Source of the DNA: Bacillus_BD sp050389805
Lineage (GTDB): Bacteria > Bacillota > Bacilli > Bacillales > Cytobacillaceae
Assembly (NCBI RefSeq): GCF_050389805.1
Contig: NZ_CP130945.1
Location: 3,038,001 to 3,102,000 of the forward strand
Direction of reading: 5' to 3'
DNA length: 64,000 nucleotides
The position numbers and the translations under genes were made by a program. Positions 1 through 8,517 of the stretch are shown here, in pieces (position 1 is the first letter of the stretch; every line of letters begins with the position of its first letter). The notes beneath the pieces are model-generated. The model saw only the letters and a list, made by a program, of their open reading frames with translations. It was not told the origin of the DNA and made no database searches.

Positions 1-524
1 TCATGCGCAATAGGGTCTTTTTTATCTAATGAAAGAGGTAGCTCTTTTAGCTCCTGACCATGATTTTTAATTAAATATAGCAAGCCTAATTTTTGCATAA
101 ACGCTTCAGCATGATCAACATCGGCTAATAGAATTAAATCTGCTTCACTCGCCTCCATCCATTCACCGTCCCCAATACGAGCTAATTCATATACGATATC
201 TTCCCAGGAGCTTTCCTTATAACGCCAAATTTCAGTGCGAAATCCAATAATTTTGAAGAAGTCATTTTTATGTCCTTTTACTTGCACAATATCACCGATT
301 AAGAATTTATACTCAATATCAATATGTTCCTTCTCTAAAATTTCCCCTTCAAACTCTGACAATAATTTTAATCCTTCTTCCTTATATAATTCCTCACTAC
401 GATTAATTTCATATACATAGGTCCCATCTAACCATTGTACTTTTGTTACTTTCCCAACCGTTCCATAAATGGTGATCACTACTGTATCACCAACTTGAAA
501 TTTTGATTTTCTTCTTCTTCCCAT
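1..524 (-). CDS. yodN: YodN-like conserved protein, C-terminus beyond window
   Basis: An open frame of 174 codons starts at 524 (MGRRRKSKFQVGDTVVI) behind the ribosome binding site aaggagagg and runs off the left edge without a stop. The start of the protein is basic (GRRRK) and is followed by a beta-rich segment (VGDTVVITIYGTVGKV) that looks like a small SH3-like barrel; the rest is acidic. No catalytic motif is visible. I assign it to YodN mainly because it sits just upstream of yozE in the same direction, as in B. subtilis. The function of YodN is unknown. The gene is incomplete only because the window cuts it. Confidence 0.72.
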   Translation of the reverse strand, partial: MGRRRKSKFQVGDTVVITIYGTVGKVTKVQWLDGTYVYEINRSEELYKEEGLKLLSEFEGEILEKEHIDIEYKFLIGDIVQVKGHKNDFFKIIGFRTEIWRYKESSWEDIVYELARIGDGEWMEASEADLILLADVDHAEAFMQKLGLLYLIKNHGQELKELPLSLDKKDPIAH

Positions 525-691
525 ATCATTCCTCTCCTTATAAATCAAACCGTAAAGTAGTGGTTAGAATAGTATATGCACTTTAATGGTGATATGGAAA
601 TATCTTTTCTAAATTTATGCGATTGTTTTTTAAGCGTTTTCAATTCATATGCTAAGGAGTGAGGTGAAGAACAATTTCCTCCCCTCTGTTT

Positions 692-913
692 TTATGATTT
701 ATGGATCAAATATAATTCCCATGCCTCATCAAAGATGCTCATGCTTTTTAAATAAGTTACATTTAATTCCAAATAATTGCTTATTTGATGATAGTCCGTT
801 GCTGTTTTTGGAAAGCTATGATCCAGATAAGCTTCATTGGCAAATTCACTTATATCTTCTGATGGTTTAGGATGTCGATATCTCATTAAAAAATGGTAAA
901 AAGATTCAGCCAC
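692..913 (-). CDS. yozE: YozE family protein (UPF0346)
   Basis: A 73-residue protein. The longest frame begins at 937, but a GTG at 913 follows the strong site gaggggag with 7-base spacing, and the family begins at this point (AESFYHFLMRYRHPK), so I use the GTG. The core ISEFANEAYLDHSFPK and the tail FDEAWELY match the YozE family, small helical proteins of unknown role that are universal in Bacillus and close to the usual length of about 74. In B. subtilis yozE is followed directly by yokU and kamA; here more than 7 kb of other genes separates them, which marks the edges of an inserted block. Confidence 0.9.
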   Translation of the reverse strand: MAESFYHFLMRYRHPKPSEDISEFANEAYLDHSFPKTATDYHQISNYLELNVTYLKSMSIFDEAWELYLIHKS

Positions 914-1567
914 AAAAATACTCCCCTCAAATAACATGATGTTTTTCTTACTATAATGGAAAAATACCTTATTCGTCCACTGACATACAATGGTAAAATT
1001 TCGCTTTTATCATCTACTCTTCAAAAATATAATATTTGATAACAATAAGATAATTAATAAATCCTGTTTTTAAAATAAAAAAGAATACTAGCTTTGGTGA
1101 AATTTAGAAACTTTTTCAGAATCACAATTATTTATACAATATACTATTTATGTTAACCTCCTATATCCACTTATTTATTATCTCATACCATAAAATTTGT
1201 TAACTTTTGTATAAAATTTGACCATTTATAAATGTATTACTAATATGACAAAGTCTTTAAAAGGTCTGATGAATGATTATTTGTATTTGCACAATGGAGT
1301 GCCTTTTTTAAGGAAATTCCAATGATATTGTTTTAAAAATTACAAAAAAATTATACACTGTTAAAGTAGTTTGGATATACTTGTATTCCTTCATTTGTAC
1401 TGATCTAAGTTTGTGTTCCGAAAAATTAGAGGTCAACATAAAGAAAGTAGGAAACCAAATGGATTCATTAATACACTTTTTTAAATTTAGCTTTACTTGG
1501 TTACACATTTTCATTTTAGCCATTGGATGTGTTTTTATTTATTATCATCTTTTCAAAAAATAAAGTC
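914..1567. other. Intergenic stretch without a supported gene
   Basis: An AT-rich region between yozE and the glycosyltransferase gene. Frames exist on both strands, but apart from one weak candidate membrane peptide at 1459 none has a ribosome binding site or a recognisable protein. I see no RNA gene or convincing terminator. It is probably the left junction of the hyaluronan island plus its non-coding border. Confidence 0.5.
1459..1563 (+). CDS. Possible 34-residue membrane peptide
   Basis: ATG at 1459 is preceded by agaaagtagga, a fair ribosome binding site. The peptide has a single hydrophobic helix (WLHIFILAIGCVFIYYHLF) and ends in KK, the look of a small membrane peptide. It is convergent with the glycosyltransferase gene and its stop lies only 5 bases from that gene's stop. 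There is no homology I can name, and a chance frame in AT-rich DNA is more likely than a real gene. Confidence 0.2.
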   Translation: MDSLIHFFKFSFTWLHIFILAIGCVFIYYHLFKK

Positions 1568-2731
1568 TTATAGATTTGAATAAATCCGAGAAAAAACCTG
1601 ATCGATAAATCGAACGTGCTCATTCAAAGTTTGATTTATCATTTTATTGATGATAGAACTAGCTACTTCTTCACAACTTTTAATCTCAACATCATTTATA
1701 TAGTGGTGCATAGCTTTTTTGATTTCAAACAAAGATGCTGGATTTTTTAGAACTGAAATGATTTGATCCTCAATAGGTTCTTCATTCTTCAATTTGTGAA
1801 CTAGATTTCTCCGAACAAGAAAACTCATATTCATTTCTTCTTGCCCAGGAATGACTGTATGGATGAAAATAGGGATTCTCTTTTTAATGGCTTCACTAAT
1901 CGTTATTCCACCTGGCTTTGTGATGAGGGCATCTGCCCAATTGTATAAATGATTCATTTGTTCCGTACTTTTTATATAGGTTAGTGGTTTTATAGATTCT
2001 GATTGTAATGATACAAGCTCCTCGTATAACTCCTGATTCATTCCGCAAAGGACACGATATTCAATTAAATTACTTGCCCTCTTTTCCCTGAGAAAAGCTA
2101 GTGACTTTCCATACCCCTGATTCCCACCTGACACAAGAATATGAAACTTTTTATTACCTACCTTTATATTCTTCTTTTTTAAAAAAATATCGTCTGTTAC
2201 CATTCCAGAAATGATGATGTTTTCTTCAGGAACTGAGGCTTTAATTAATTGTTCCTTTATTTCTTTGGACGGAACAAAGTGTAAATCAATATGTTTTTTT
2301 CCCCATAAATCATTGATAAAAAAATCAGTATATACATTTCCCGTCATAACCTTTATCACTCCATATTCCTTTAGTTTATGAACTAGAAATGAAGGAAAGC
2401 TATGAGTACAAATAATTAAATCTGGTTGTTTTTGTTGTATCATTTGTTCCATTTTTTCTAAAAAGAATGATAAATAGATTGATTGAAGAACTGATGACTT
2501 CTTGTAAAAGAATTTCTTGTAAAATAAACTGTATAACGAAGGAATTTGGGTGATCCAATTTAAGTACAAGTTGGAAATAAACTTTTCAAGTCCAGCGTTT
2601 ACATAGCTGAGAAACTCCACTTTTTCACATTGAACATATGGGTCTTGTTTTATAAAAGCTTCTACTAATGCGTCTGAAGTTCGATGATGTCCGGATTCCA
2701 TTTTGAAAAGTGGCAAAAGTAATATCTTCAT
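1568..2731 (-). CDS. UgtP/MurG-like glycosyltransferase (GT28 fold)
   Basis: A 387-residue enzyme starting at the ATG at 2731, chosen over a longer frame because MKILLLPLFKMESGHH is the normal family start and aaggat lies 9 bases upstream. The N-terminal half has the SGHHRTSDAL segment typical of monogalactosyldiacylglycerol-synthase-type domains (compare the glycine-histidine loop of UgtP). The C-terminal half carries ALITKPGGITISEAI, the UDP-sugar binding signature shared with UgtP and MurG, and VIPGQEEMN. It probably moves a sugar from a UDP-sugar to a lipid acceptor on the inner face of the membrane. It is transcribed away from the has operon. A role in anchoring or modifying the capsule is inference from position; a general glycolipid synthase is equally possible. 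Confidence 0.75.
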   Translation of the reverse strand: MKILLLPLFKMESGHHRTSDALVEAFIKQDPYVQCEKVEFLSYVNAGLEKFISNLYLNWITQIPSLYSLFYKKFFYKKSSVLQSIYLSFFLEKMEQMIQQKQPDLIICTHSFPSFLVHKLKEYGVIKVMTGNVYTDFFINDLWGKKHIDLHFVPSKEIKEQLIKASVPEENIIISGMVTDDIFLKKKNIKVGNKKFHILVSGGNQGYGKSLAFLREKRASNLIEYRVLCGMNQELYEELVSLQSESIKPLTYIKSTEQMNHLYNWADALITKPGGITISEAIKKRIPIFIHTVIPGQEEMNMSFLVRRNLVHKLKNEEPIEDQIISVLKNPASLFEIKKAMHHYINDVEIKSCEEVASSIINKMINQTLNEHVRFIDQVFSRIYSNL

Positions 2732-3547
2732 TTTTTCCACATCCTTCGGACACTCTATTGTCATTCAAATAATCAAAAGTTATGCAAACTTTAAAATGAT
2801 TAGTAGTATCGATTGTTTTACAGCCATAGAAAGGATTACTTGTATACCTCTTTTCACTTTCTTCCTCGAATTGAAAAGACCTTCACCCCCCTCTAGCTCA
2901 TTCAAATAGGTTATCCCCTTTAAAAATAGCTAATCAATGAATTTTTATTAACTTAATTAAAACCCAAGAATGATCGAATTTCAAACTCAACGACAAGGTC
3001 ACGTATTCTTTTTATAGGAAGAAAATAACGGGATTTTATAATGAGTTTGATGAATAAATTAGACCTTAGCCTAATGATGCATTGTATTTTACGATAATAA
3101 TCCAAGCTATTAATCCTATCCACCCTGTCGAGATATATCGTTTTATAGCGAATTTCATCTACCATTATAGATATCAATGCTTATTTTTGATTTATTAGGT
3201 TTTTGAAGCTTTGAATAGCGCCCGTTTTCGCCTATTTTTCATTATGTTGTTAAAGTAACTCGTAATCTTTTTAACATAAAGGAAAAAGTTAAATGCCTCG
3301 GTTTTATAGAATTTTTCAATCTAAATAAGAGACGAAAAAGGGAGAAATTGTTACAATTATGACATTTATTTTCTAGCCAAAAATACCGCTCTCATTGTTG
3401 ATATAATAAGGTTTTTTAATAAAACACCTTAAACATGGATGATTTTAGTCATGCGTACTACGACACATTGATTTTGGGAATCGAATTTCATTAATCTAGT
3501 GGTGGGATTAACTAAATTAAAATTTTTTCTTGAAAGGAGTGGTTTGA
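2732..3547. other. Divergent intergenic region upstream of hasA
   Basis: 816 bases between the divergent glycosyltransferase and hasA genes. A frame at 2953-3177 (minus) has no ribosome binding site and no family resemblance, so I do not call it. A tataat hexamer at 3402-3407 could be the -10 box of hasA, but the matching -35 is poor. If that promoter is real, the has transcript carries an untranslated leader of about 135 bases. I see no known riboswitch. Confidence 0.45.
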
Positions 3548-4900
3548 ATGGCACAATTAGACCGAAACCGGGAAACACCAAAATCCACTCAGCCGAATAT
3601 TCGTACACAGAAAAAGTTATCAACAAAGGAGAAAGCATTTGTCATCAGCTTGTTCACCATCATTGTAACGTCCCTTTTTCTTGTTAACTGGTCAGCATCT
3701 GACAAGATAAACTTAACAATCGGTCTATATGGATCCGTTATGGTTGCCTACTTACTGGGAAAAATGCTGCTTTCCTTTAAATACAAGGAAGTAACAATAC
3801 CTCCACCTGATTTAAAAGTATCTGTAGTGATTCCGTCTTACAATGAAGCCCCTGAAGCTGTCCTTGGTACTATTGAAAGTATTTTAAAACAGGATTATCC
3901 GATCCATGAAATTTTTGTAGTCGATGATGGCAGTAAAGATATAGAAGCTTATGAAGCTGTTTTAAAGCTTAAATACCATCTTTCAGAAGGAACTAATGAA
4001 TCCTCACGGTACTCTCTTAGCTATAAGTTGCCTAATTTAATCGTTCACCGTCTTCCAGAAAATAGAGGAAAACGTCATGCTCAAATCTGGGCATTTGAAC
4101 GTGCAACAGGAGATGTTTATGTAACAGTAGATTCCGATTGTACGGTTTTCTCTGATGCCATTGGTGAATTATTGAAACCAATGAATGATCCGGAAGTAGT
4201 TGCTACTACTGGACATGTGAATATTCGAAATCGTACAGATAATATTCTGACTCGATTAATAGATATGCGTTATGATAATGCATTTAGAGTGGAAAGAGCA
4301 GCACATTCTGTTACCAATAATGTTCTCGTCTGTAGCGGTCCGTTAAGCGCCTATCGTAGAGAAGTGGTCATGAAAAACCTTGATCATTATGGTTCACAGA
4401 CATTTCTCGGCCAACAAGTGCAATTAGGTGATGATCGCTGTCTAACAAACTATGCCATCCGTGAAGGTAAGACATTATATCAATCAACAGCCCGCTGCAT
4501 TACAGACGCACCAACTCAGTTAATCATCTTAATCAGGCAACAATCTCGCTGGAATAAGTCGTTTTTTAGAGAAAGCCTGATCGCTCTTAAAATCGGTTTA
4601 AAAAAACCAAATGTATTTATTTGGGTTATGCTTGAAATGTTTCTTTGGATTGCATTTGGTGTTTCATTAGTTATGGCGGTTTATATTGCATCCTCGACAA
4701 TGGCTTGGATTATATTTATTTATTATCTCGCCTATGTCATTATTTCTGCCTATGCCCGAAATGTTTTTTATGCATATAAAAGGCCACTAACCTTTTTAAT
4801 GGCTCCCCTTTATGGTTTGTTATTTTTAATTTTGCTTTGTCCTCTTCGTTTCTGGGCATTGCTGACTCTTCGATCTACTTCATGGGGTACAAGAGGTTAA
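3548..4900 (+). CDS. hasA: Hyaluronan synthase, class I
   Basis: A 450-residue GT2 membrane enzyme that polymerises UDP-glucuronate and UDP-GlcNAc into hyaluronan and extrudes the chain. Two membrane helices (about 31-47 and 56-76) precede the cytosolic catalytic domain, which has VVDDGS (124-129), the DSD metal site (195-197), GDDR (294-297) and the Q-x-x-R-W product motif (331-335). Three or four helices follow, and the C-terminus ends TSWGTRG. Long segments such as RYDNAF, VERAA, CSGPLS-YRREV, LGDDRCLTNYA, YQSTARC and QQSRWNKSFF follow streptococcal HasA rather than NodC, chitin or cellulose synthases. It is about 30 residues longer than HasA of S. pyogenes because of a basic cytosolic N-terminus. 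Strong site aaaggag before the ATG. First gene of a has operon in the order A-C-B. Confidence 0.9.
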   Translation: MAQLDRNRETPKSTQPNIRTQKKLSTKEKAFVISLFTIIVTSLFLVNWSASDKINLTIGLYGSVMVAYLLGKMLLSFKYKEVTIPPPDLKVSVVIPSYNEAPEAVLGTIESILKQDYPIHEIFVVDDGSKDIEAYEAVLKLKYHLSEGTNESSRYSLSYKLPNLIVHRLPENRGKRHAQIWAFERATGDVYVTVDSDCTVFSDAIGELLKPMNDPEVVATTGHVNIRNRTDNILTRLIDMRYDNAFRVERAAHSVTNNVLVCSGPLSAYRREVVMKNLDHYGSQTFLGQQVQLGDDRCLTNYAIREGKTLYQSTARCITDAPTQLIILIRQQSRWNKSFFRESLIALKIGLKKPNVFIWVMLEMFLWIAFGVSLVMAVYIASSTMAWIIFIYYLAYVIISAYARNVFYAYKRPLTFLMAPLYGLLFLILLCPLRFWALLTLRSTSWGTRG

Positions 4901-4949
4901 GTGTTATTTAAATTAGTCTATTATTATTTATTGAATTGGAGTTGTGACT

Positions 4950-5831
4950 ATGATAGTTCGTAAAGCCATTATTCCAGCTGCCGGTTTAGGAACTCGATTT
5001 CTTCCAGCAACAAAGGCCCAGCCAAAAGAAATGCTTCCCATTGTAGACAAACCAACCATTCAATACATTGTTGAAGAGGCTGTTCAGTCTGGTATTGAGG
5101 ATATTTTAGTTATAAGCGGTCGTGGAAAACGGGCCATTGAAGATCATTTTGATAAATCCTATGAGTTGGAAGAAACTTTATTTAAAAAAGAAAAATACGA
5201 AAAACTCAACGAGATTCAATCTATTTCAAATCTCGCTAATATTCATTATATCCGTCAAAAGGAACCTCGTGGCTTAGGTCATGCTATACATTGTGCTAGT
5301 CGGTTTATCAATAATGAGCCATTTGCAGTTCTTCTCGGCGATGACATTGTTAAGTCAGAGATTCCTTGCCTCAAACAATTAATCGATAGGTATAATCACT
5401 ATCAATCTTCTATTATTGGTGTTCAGAATGTAGATCCAGAAGAAGTAAGCAAGTATGGAATTATTCAACCTACAGAACATCCTACTCTTGAAAAAGATGT
5501 TCTAGCACTAGCGTCAGTTGTAGAAAAACCTGCTGTAGAAAAGGCCCCTTCCCAATACGCCATAATGGGACGTTACATTCTCACACCAGAGATATTTGAT
5601 ATTTTAGCAACATTACCACCAGGGGCAGGAAATGAAATTCAATTAACGGATGCTATAAAAATACTGAACGAATCACAAACAGTTTTAGCTTTTAACTTCA
5701 AAGGGCAACGGTACGATGTTGGAGATAAATTTGGCTTCATTAAAGCAACGATTGACTTTGCATTAGATAGACCAGATTTAAGAGCAAGTGTTGAATCGTA
5801 CTTAAATGATATTGGTCATACAACAAATTAA
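4950..5831 (+). CDS. hasC: UTP-glucose-1-phosphate uridylyltransferase
   Basis: 293 residues. Makes UDP-glucose from UTP and glucose-1-phosphate in the cytosol. The start AIIPAAGLGTRFLPATKAQPKEM is the nucleotide-binding signature of GalU/HasC/GtaB; IVDKPTIQYIVEEAV, LGDDIV and VEKP follow in the expected order, and the length is normal. I use the ATG at 4950, 8 bases after ggag, because the upstream GTG at 4944 lies only 2 bases from it. It starts 49 bases after hasA and supplies UDP-glucose to HasB. A housekeeping gtaB is expected elsewhere in the genome, so this copy is probably dedicated to the capsule. Confidence 0.92.
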   Translation: MIVRKAIIPAAGLGTRFLPATKAQPKEMLPIVDKPTIQYIVEEAVQSGIEDILVISGRGKRAIEDHFDKSYELEETLFKKEKYEKLNEIQSISNLANIHYIRQKEPRGLGHAIHCASRFINNEPFAVLLGDDIVKSEIPCLKQLIDRYNHYQSSIIGVQNVDPEEVSKYGIIQPTEHPTLEKDVLALASVVEKPAVEKAPSQYAIMGRYILTPEIFDILATLPPGAGNEIQLTDAIKILNESQTVLAFNFKGQRYDVGDKFGFIKATIDFALDRPDLRASVESYLNDIGHTTN

Positions 5832-5968
5832 TATATACCTTCATGAAAGTAATTCCATTGTTCTTCGGCTATGGTTGCACCGATTAACACATATACTTTT
5901 AATCTTTTTTTATAAAAGACAATAATCCACTATTCATTTATAAAGCATCTAGTAAGGGAGGAGTTTTT

Positions 5969-7318
5969 ATGCAAATCTCTATCATCGGAACCGGTTATGT
6001 GGGGTTAGTTACAGGTGTTTGTTTGTCTGATATTGGTCAGCATGTTACTTGCCTCGATATTAACATGGAGAAAATCGATAAACTGAAACAAGGGATCTCC
6101 CCTATTTATGAACCAGGTTTAGAAGAATTGATAATAAAGAATCAAGAGAAGGGCAATCTTCATTTTACGTCAAACCCCATTATTGGGTTAAAGAATGCGG
6201 ATGTTGTATATATTGCCGTCGGTACTCCTCAAGGTGAAGATGGCGCGGCAGATCTCTCTTATATCTATAAAGCAGCAAGAGATATTGGTCAAAATATTAC
6301 CCGAGATGTTGTGGTCGTAACAAAAAGTACGGTCCCGGTGGGTACGAATTACAAAATTAGAGAATTGGTATTATTAAATCTCCAAGGAAACTATCGTGTT
6401 GAAGTGGTTTCTAATCCAGAATTCTTACGTGAGGGTTCAGCGGTACATGATTCTTTTCATGGTGACCGAATTGTGATTGGGGCAGATAATCCTGAAGCTT
6501 CTCAAATCATAGAAGAAATAAATGAACCTTTCGGTATTCCCATTTTAAAAACAAGTATTTATAGTGCTGAGATGATTAAGTATGCAGCAAATGCATTTTT
6601 GGCAACGAAAATCTCTTTTATTAACGAGATTGCAAATATATCTGAAAAAGTTGGTTCCGATATCGTTGAAATATCTAAGGGAATAGGAATGGATTCTCGT
6701 ATCGGACCTAAGTTTCTAAAAGCAGGAATTGGATTTGGAGGTTCATGTTTTCCTAAGGATACAAGAGCATTAATTAATATTTCGGAAGCTATTAATCATG
6801 ATTTTCACTTAATGAAATCAGTCGTTCAACTAAATGAAGAACAAAAAATAAAATTGGTGAACAAAGCTAAAGAACGTTTCGGTTCGCTTGAAGGTAAACA
6901 TATTGCACTACTTGGTCTTGCCTTTAAACCAAATACTGATGATATGCGTGATGCACCATCCATCAGTATTTCTAAAACACTAGTTGAAGAAGGTGCAAAA
7001 ATTATTGCCTATGATCCCATTGCTAATAAAAATGCTAAAAAATATCTTCCAGATTGTGTAAAGTATGTAGACCAGATTGAAGATGCTATCAAAATGGCAG
7101 ATATCGTGTTTATATTAACAGAATGGGAAGAAATTGTAGAAAAAACATTATACCAATCTAAGCTTTTTATGAAAAAACCAATCATCTTTGACGGCAGAAA
7201 TTGTTATACGCCGGAAGATGCAAGAAAATATGAAGTTGAGTACGTGTCAATCGGAAGAAAACCAGTTAAACCAGGTGAAATACAAGGTATCAAACCAACA
7301 AACTACTCATCTTTTTAA
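5969..7318 (+). CDS. hasB: UDP-glucose 6-dehydrogenase
   Basis: 449 residues. Oxidises UDP-glucose to UDP-glucuronate with two NAD+. The N-terminal Rossmann site is GTGYVGL (7-13), the catalytic cysteine is C260 in GFGGSCFPKD, and the central helix and the C-terminal UDP-binding domain (LGLAFKPNTDDMRDAPS) are complete. Site gggaggag before ATG. The 137-base gap after hasC is larger than between hasA and hasC, so an internal promoter is possible. Family members also serve teichuronic acid synthesis in B. subtilis; here the adjacent hasA makes hyaluronan the likely end product. Confidence 0.92.
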   Translation: MQISIIGTGYVGLVTGVCLSDIGQHVTCLDINMEKIDKLKQGISPIYEPGLEELIIKNQEKGNLHFTSNPIIGLKNADVVYIAVGTPQGEDGAADLSYIYKAARDIGQNITRDVVVVTKSTVPVGTNYKIRELVLLNLQGNYRVEVVSNPEFLREGSAVHDSFHGDRIVIGADNPEASQIIEEINEPFGIPILKTSIYSAEMIKYAANAFLATKISFINEIANISEKVGSDIVEISKGIGMDSRIGPKFLKAGIGFGGSCFPKDTRALINISEAINHDFHLMKSVVQLNEEQKIKLVNKAKERFGSLEGKHIALLGLAFKPNTDDMRDAPSISISKTLVEEGAKIIAYDPIANKNAKKYLPDCVKYVDQIEDAIKMADIVFILTEWEEIVEKTLYQSKLFMKKPIIFDGRNCYTPEDARKYEVEYVSIGRKPVKPGEIQGIKPTNYSSF

Positions 7319-7375
7319 ACTCTACGACTGGTTTACTGTTTTATAAAAAAAATTAAATTGAAAGGATGAATGTAA

Positions 7376-8176
7376 ATGAAAAAAGTAACATCAGCTCTTT
7401 TATCAGCTATTCTAACCGTTAATTTCACTGTTCCAGTTTTTGCCCAGGAGGTTAAGGAGCCCACGCCAGTAGTAAAAAATATAGAAGGATCTGAATCGTT
7501 GAAAAACATTTATAGTTTTAAAGCTACAGTCGTTTTTGAAGATGAAAGATATCATGTAACCTATCTTGATAAAGACGGCATTGTATCAGTGGATATTAAG
7601 AAGGACACAGGGAAAGAAGAGATTAAGATAACAGGTGAAGATGCACATCAGAGAGTCATCAAATTTGTAAAGGACCTTAATTTAACAAAGAATTTAAGTA
7701 AGGAAGAAGTAGTTAAACGTCTATCTGCTGCAATAGGTAAAGACCCTTCAGAGTTAGAAAAAGCAGATGCTGATATTACGTTCACGAATGATGCAACAAT
7801 ATCTTTCTCCTATAAACAAGGGAATAAATCTAAAACCGTTGATAAGCTTGAACTTCGTCAATTGCAAGTAAAACTGGAAGCTAATGATGGAAGTTTTTAT
7901 GATATTCACTACCATTTAAAAGGAAATGGTGACATCCAAGCAATGGTGAAGAAAAAAACTGAGGATGGCGAAGAAAGATTAAAGGATTTGGATGCCTTAA
8001 ATGAAATCAATCGAATTTTTAAGAATGGACTAATTCCAAATAACGAAACAAATTTGAACGAGTATTTAGAACAAGTATCAGTGGTAGTTGGAATTCCAGT
8101 CACAGATATCACAAAAGCGGATTTTCGTGGACAATTTACAAACAAATCAAAAGTTGATTTTAAATTTGAAAAATAA
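7376..8176 (+). CDS. Secreted protein with two YusW-like domains
   Basis: 266 residues with a Sec signal peptide (MKKVTSALLSAIL to VFAQ, cleavage about residue 24) and no lipobox. The mature part falls into two similar halves, about 45-152 and 160-266. Each starts with paired strands ending in an aromatic-rich stretch (RYHVTYLDKDG; FYDIHYHLKGNG), has an E/K-rich loop, a helical middle ending in an L-x-x-x-(S/V)-(A/V)-x-(I/V)-G motif, and closes with D-(I/F)-x-x-x-F-x-(N)-x-(A/S). The pattern resembles the single-domain B. subtilis YusW lipoprotein. It begins 57 bases after hasB with its own site (aaaggatg) and ends at a hairpin, so it may be the last gene of the capsule operon. Function unknown; a surface role linked to the capsule is inferred only from position. 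Confidence 0.6.
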   Translation: MKKVTSALLSAILTVNFTVPVFAQEVKEPTPVVKNIEGSESLKNIYSFKATVVFEDERYHVTYLDKDGIVSVDIKKDTGKEEIKITGEDAHQRVIKFVKDLNLTKNLSKEEVVKRLSAAIGKDPSELEKADADITFTNDATISFSYKQGNKSKTVDKLELRQLQVKLEANDGSFYDIHYHLKGNGDIQAMVKKKTEDGEERLKDLDALNEINRIFKNGLIPNNETNLNEYLEQVSVVVGIPVTDITKADFRGQFTNKSKVDFKFEK

Positions 8177-8190
8177 CATGTCATTAGAAT

Positions 8191-8214
8191 GAAGCGGACG
8201 AAACGGTCCGCTTC
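8191..8214. terminator. Hairpin between has island and yokU
   Basis: Perfect 9-bp stem gaagcggac / gtccgcttc with a 6-base loop between two convergent genes. A broken T-rich run follows on the plus strand; it may serve both directions. Confidence 0.65.
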
Positions 8215-8238
8215 CTGTTGTACTTTTTACTTTTCTTT

Positions 8239-8517
8239 TTAAGAAAAGTAATCAAAGTAATTCCTCTTTAATAAGCGCGGCGTTTTCATTAGTTTTGCAT
8301 ACGAGATAGAATTTGTAAGTTTTTTTGTATCAATTAATAATAGTTGGGTCTCAATTTCTTTTACAATTGAATCAGACTGGTGAGCAATTTGACAATCTTG
8401 GCAGAGAACGGTGGGCGTTTCTCTAATTTCAATTGCTCGTGTACCATCAGGTAACTCCCAGTACACTGTGGACGAGCCTATGCTAGTTTTTTCACTTTCA
8501 CACCATTGGCACCTCAT
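8239..8517 (-). CDS. yokU: YokU family zinc-finger protein
   Basis: 92 residues. C-x-x-C at the start (RCQWCESEK) and a second C-x-x-C near residue 38 (VLCQDCQ) form a likely zinc knuckle of the YgiT type. The start codon overlaps the ablA stop by 4 bases (atga), so it is translationally coupled to lysine aminomutase, as in B. subtilis, where yokU also accompanies kamA. Its role is unknown; a regulatory or chaperone-like function for the lysine pathway is inference. Confidence 0.85.
   Translation of the reverse strand: MRCQWCESEKTSIGSSTVYWELPDGTRAIEIRETPTVLCQDCQIAHQSDSIVKEIETQLLLIDTKKLTNSISYAKLMKTPRLLKRNYFDYFS

Noticed and set aside
1308..1523. Minus-strand frame of 71 codons in the gap after yozE
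   Set aside because: No ribosome binding site, low-complexity translation; overlaps a better (still weak) plus-strand candidate.
2953..3177. Minus-strand frame of 74 codons upstream of hasA
   Set aside because: No ribosome binding site and no family resemblance; composition like non-coding AT-rich DNA.
914..8238. Prophage or integrative element as source of the has island
   Set aside because: No integrase, attachment repeat, transposase or phage gene is seen.
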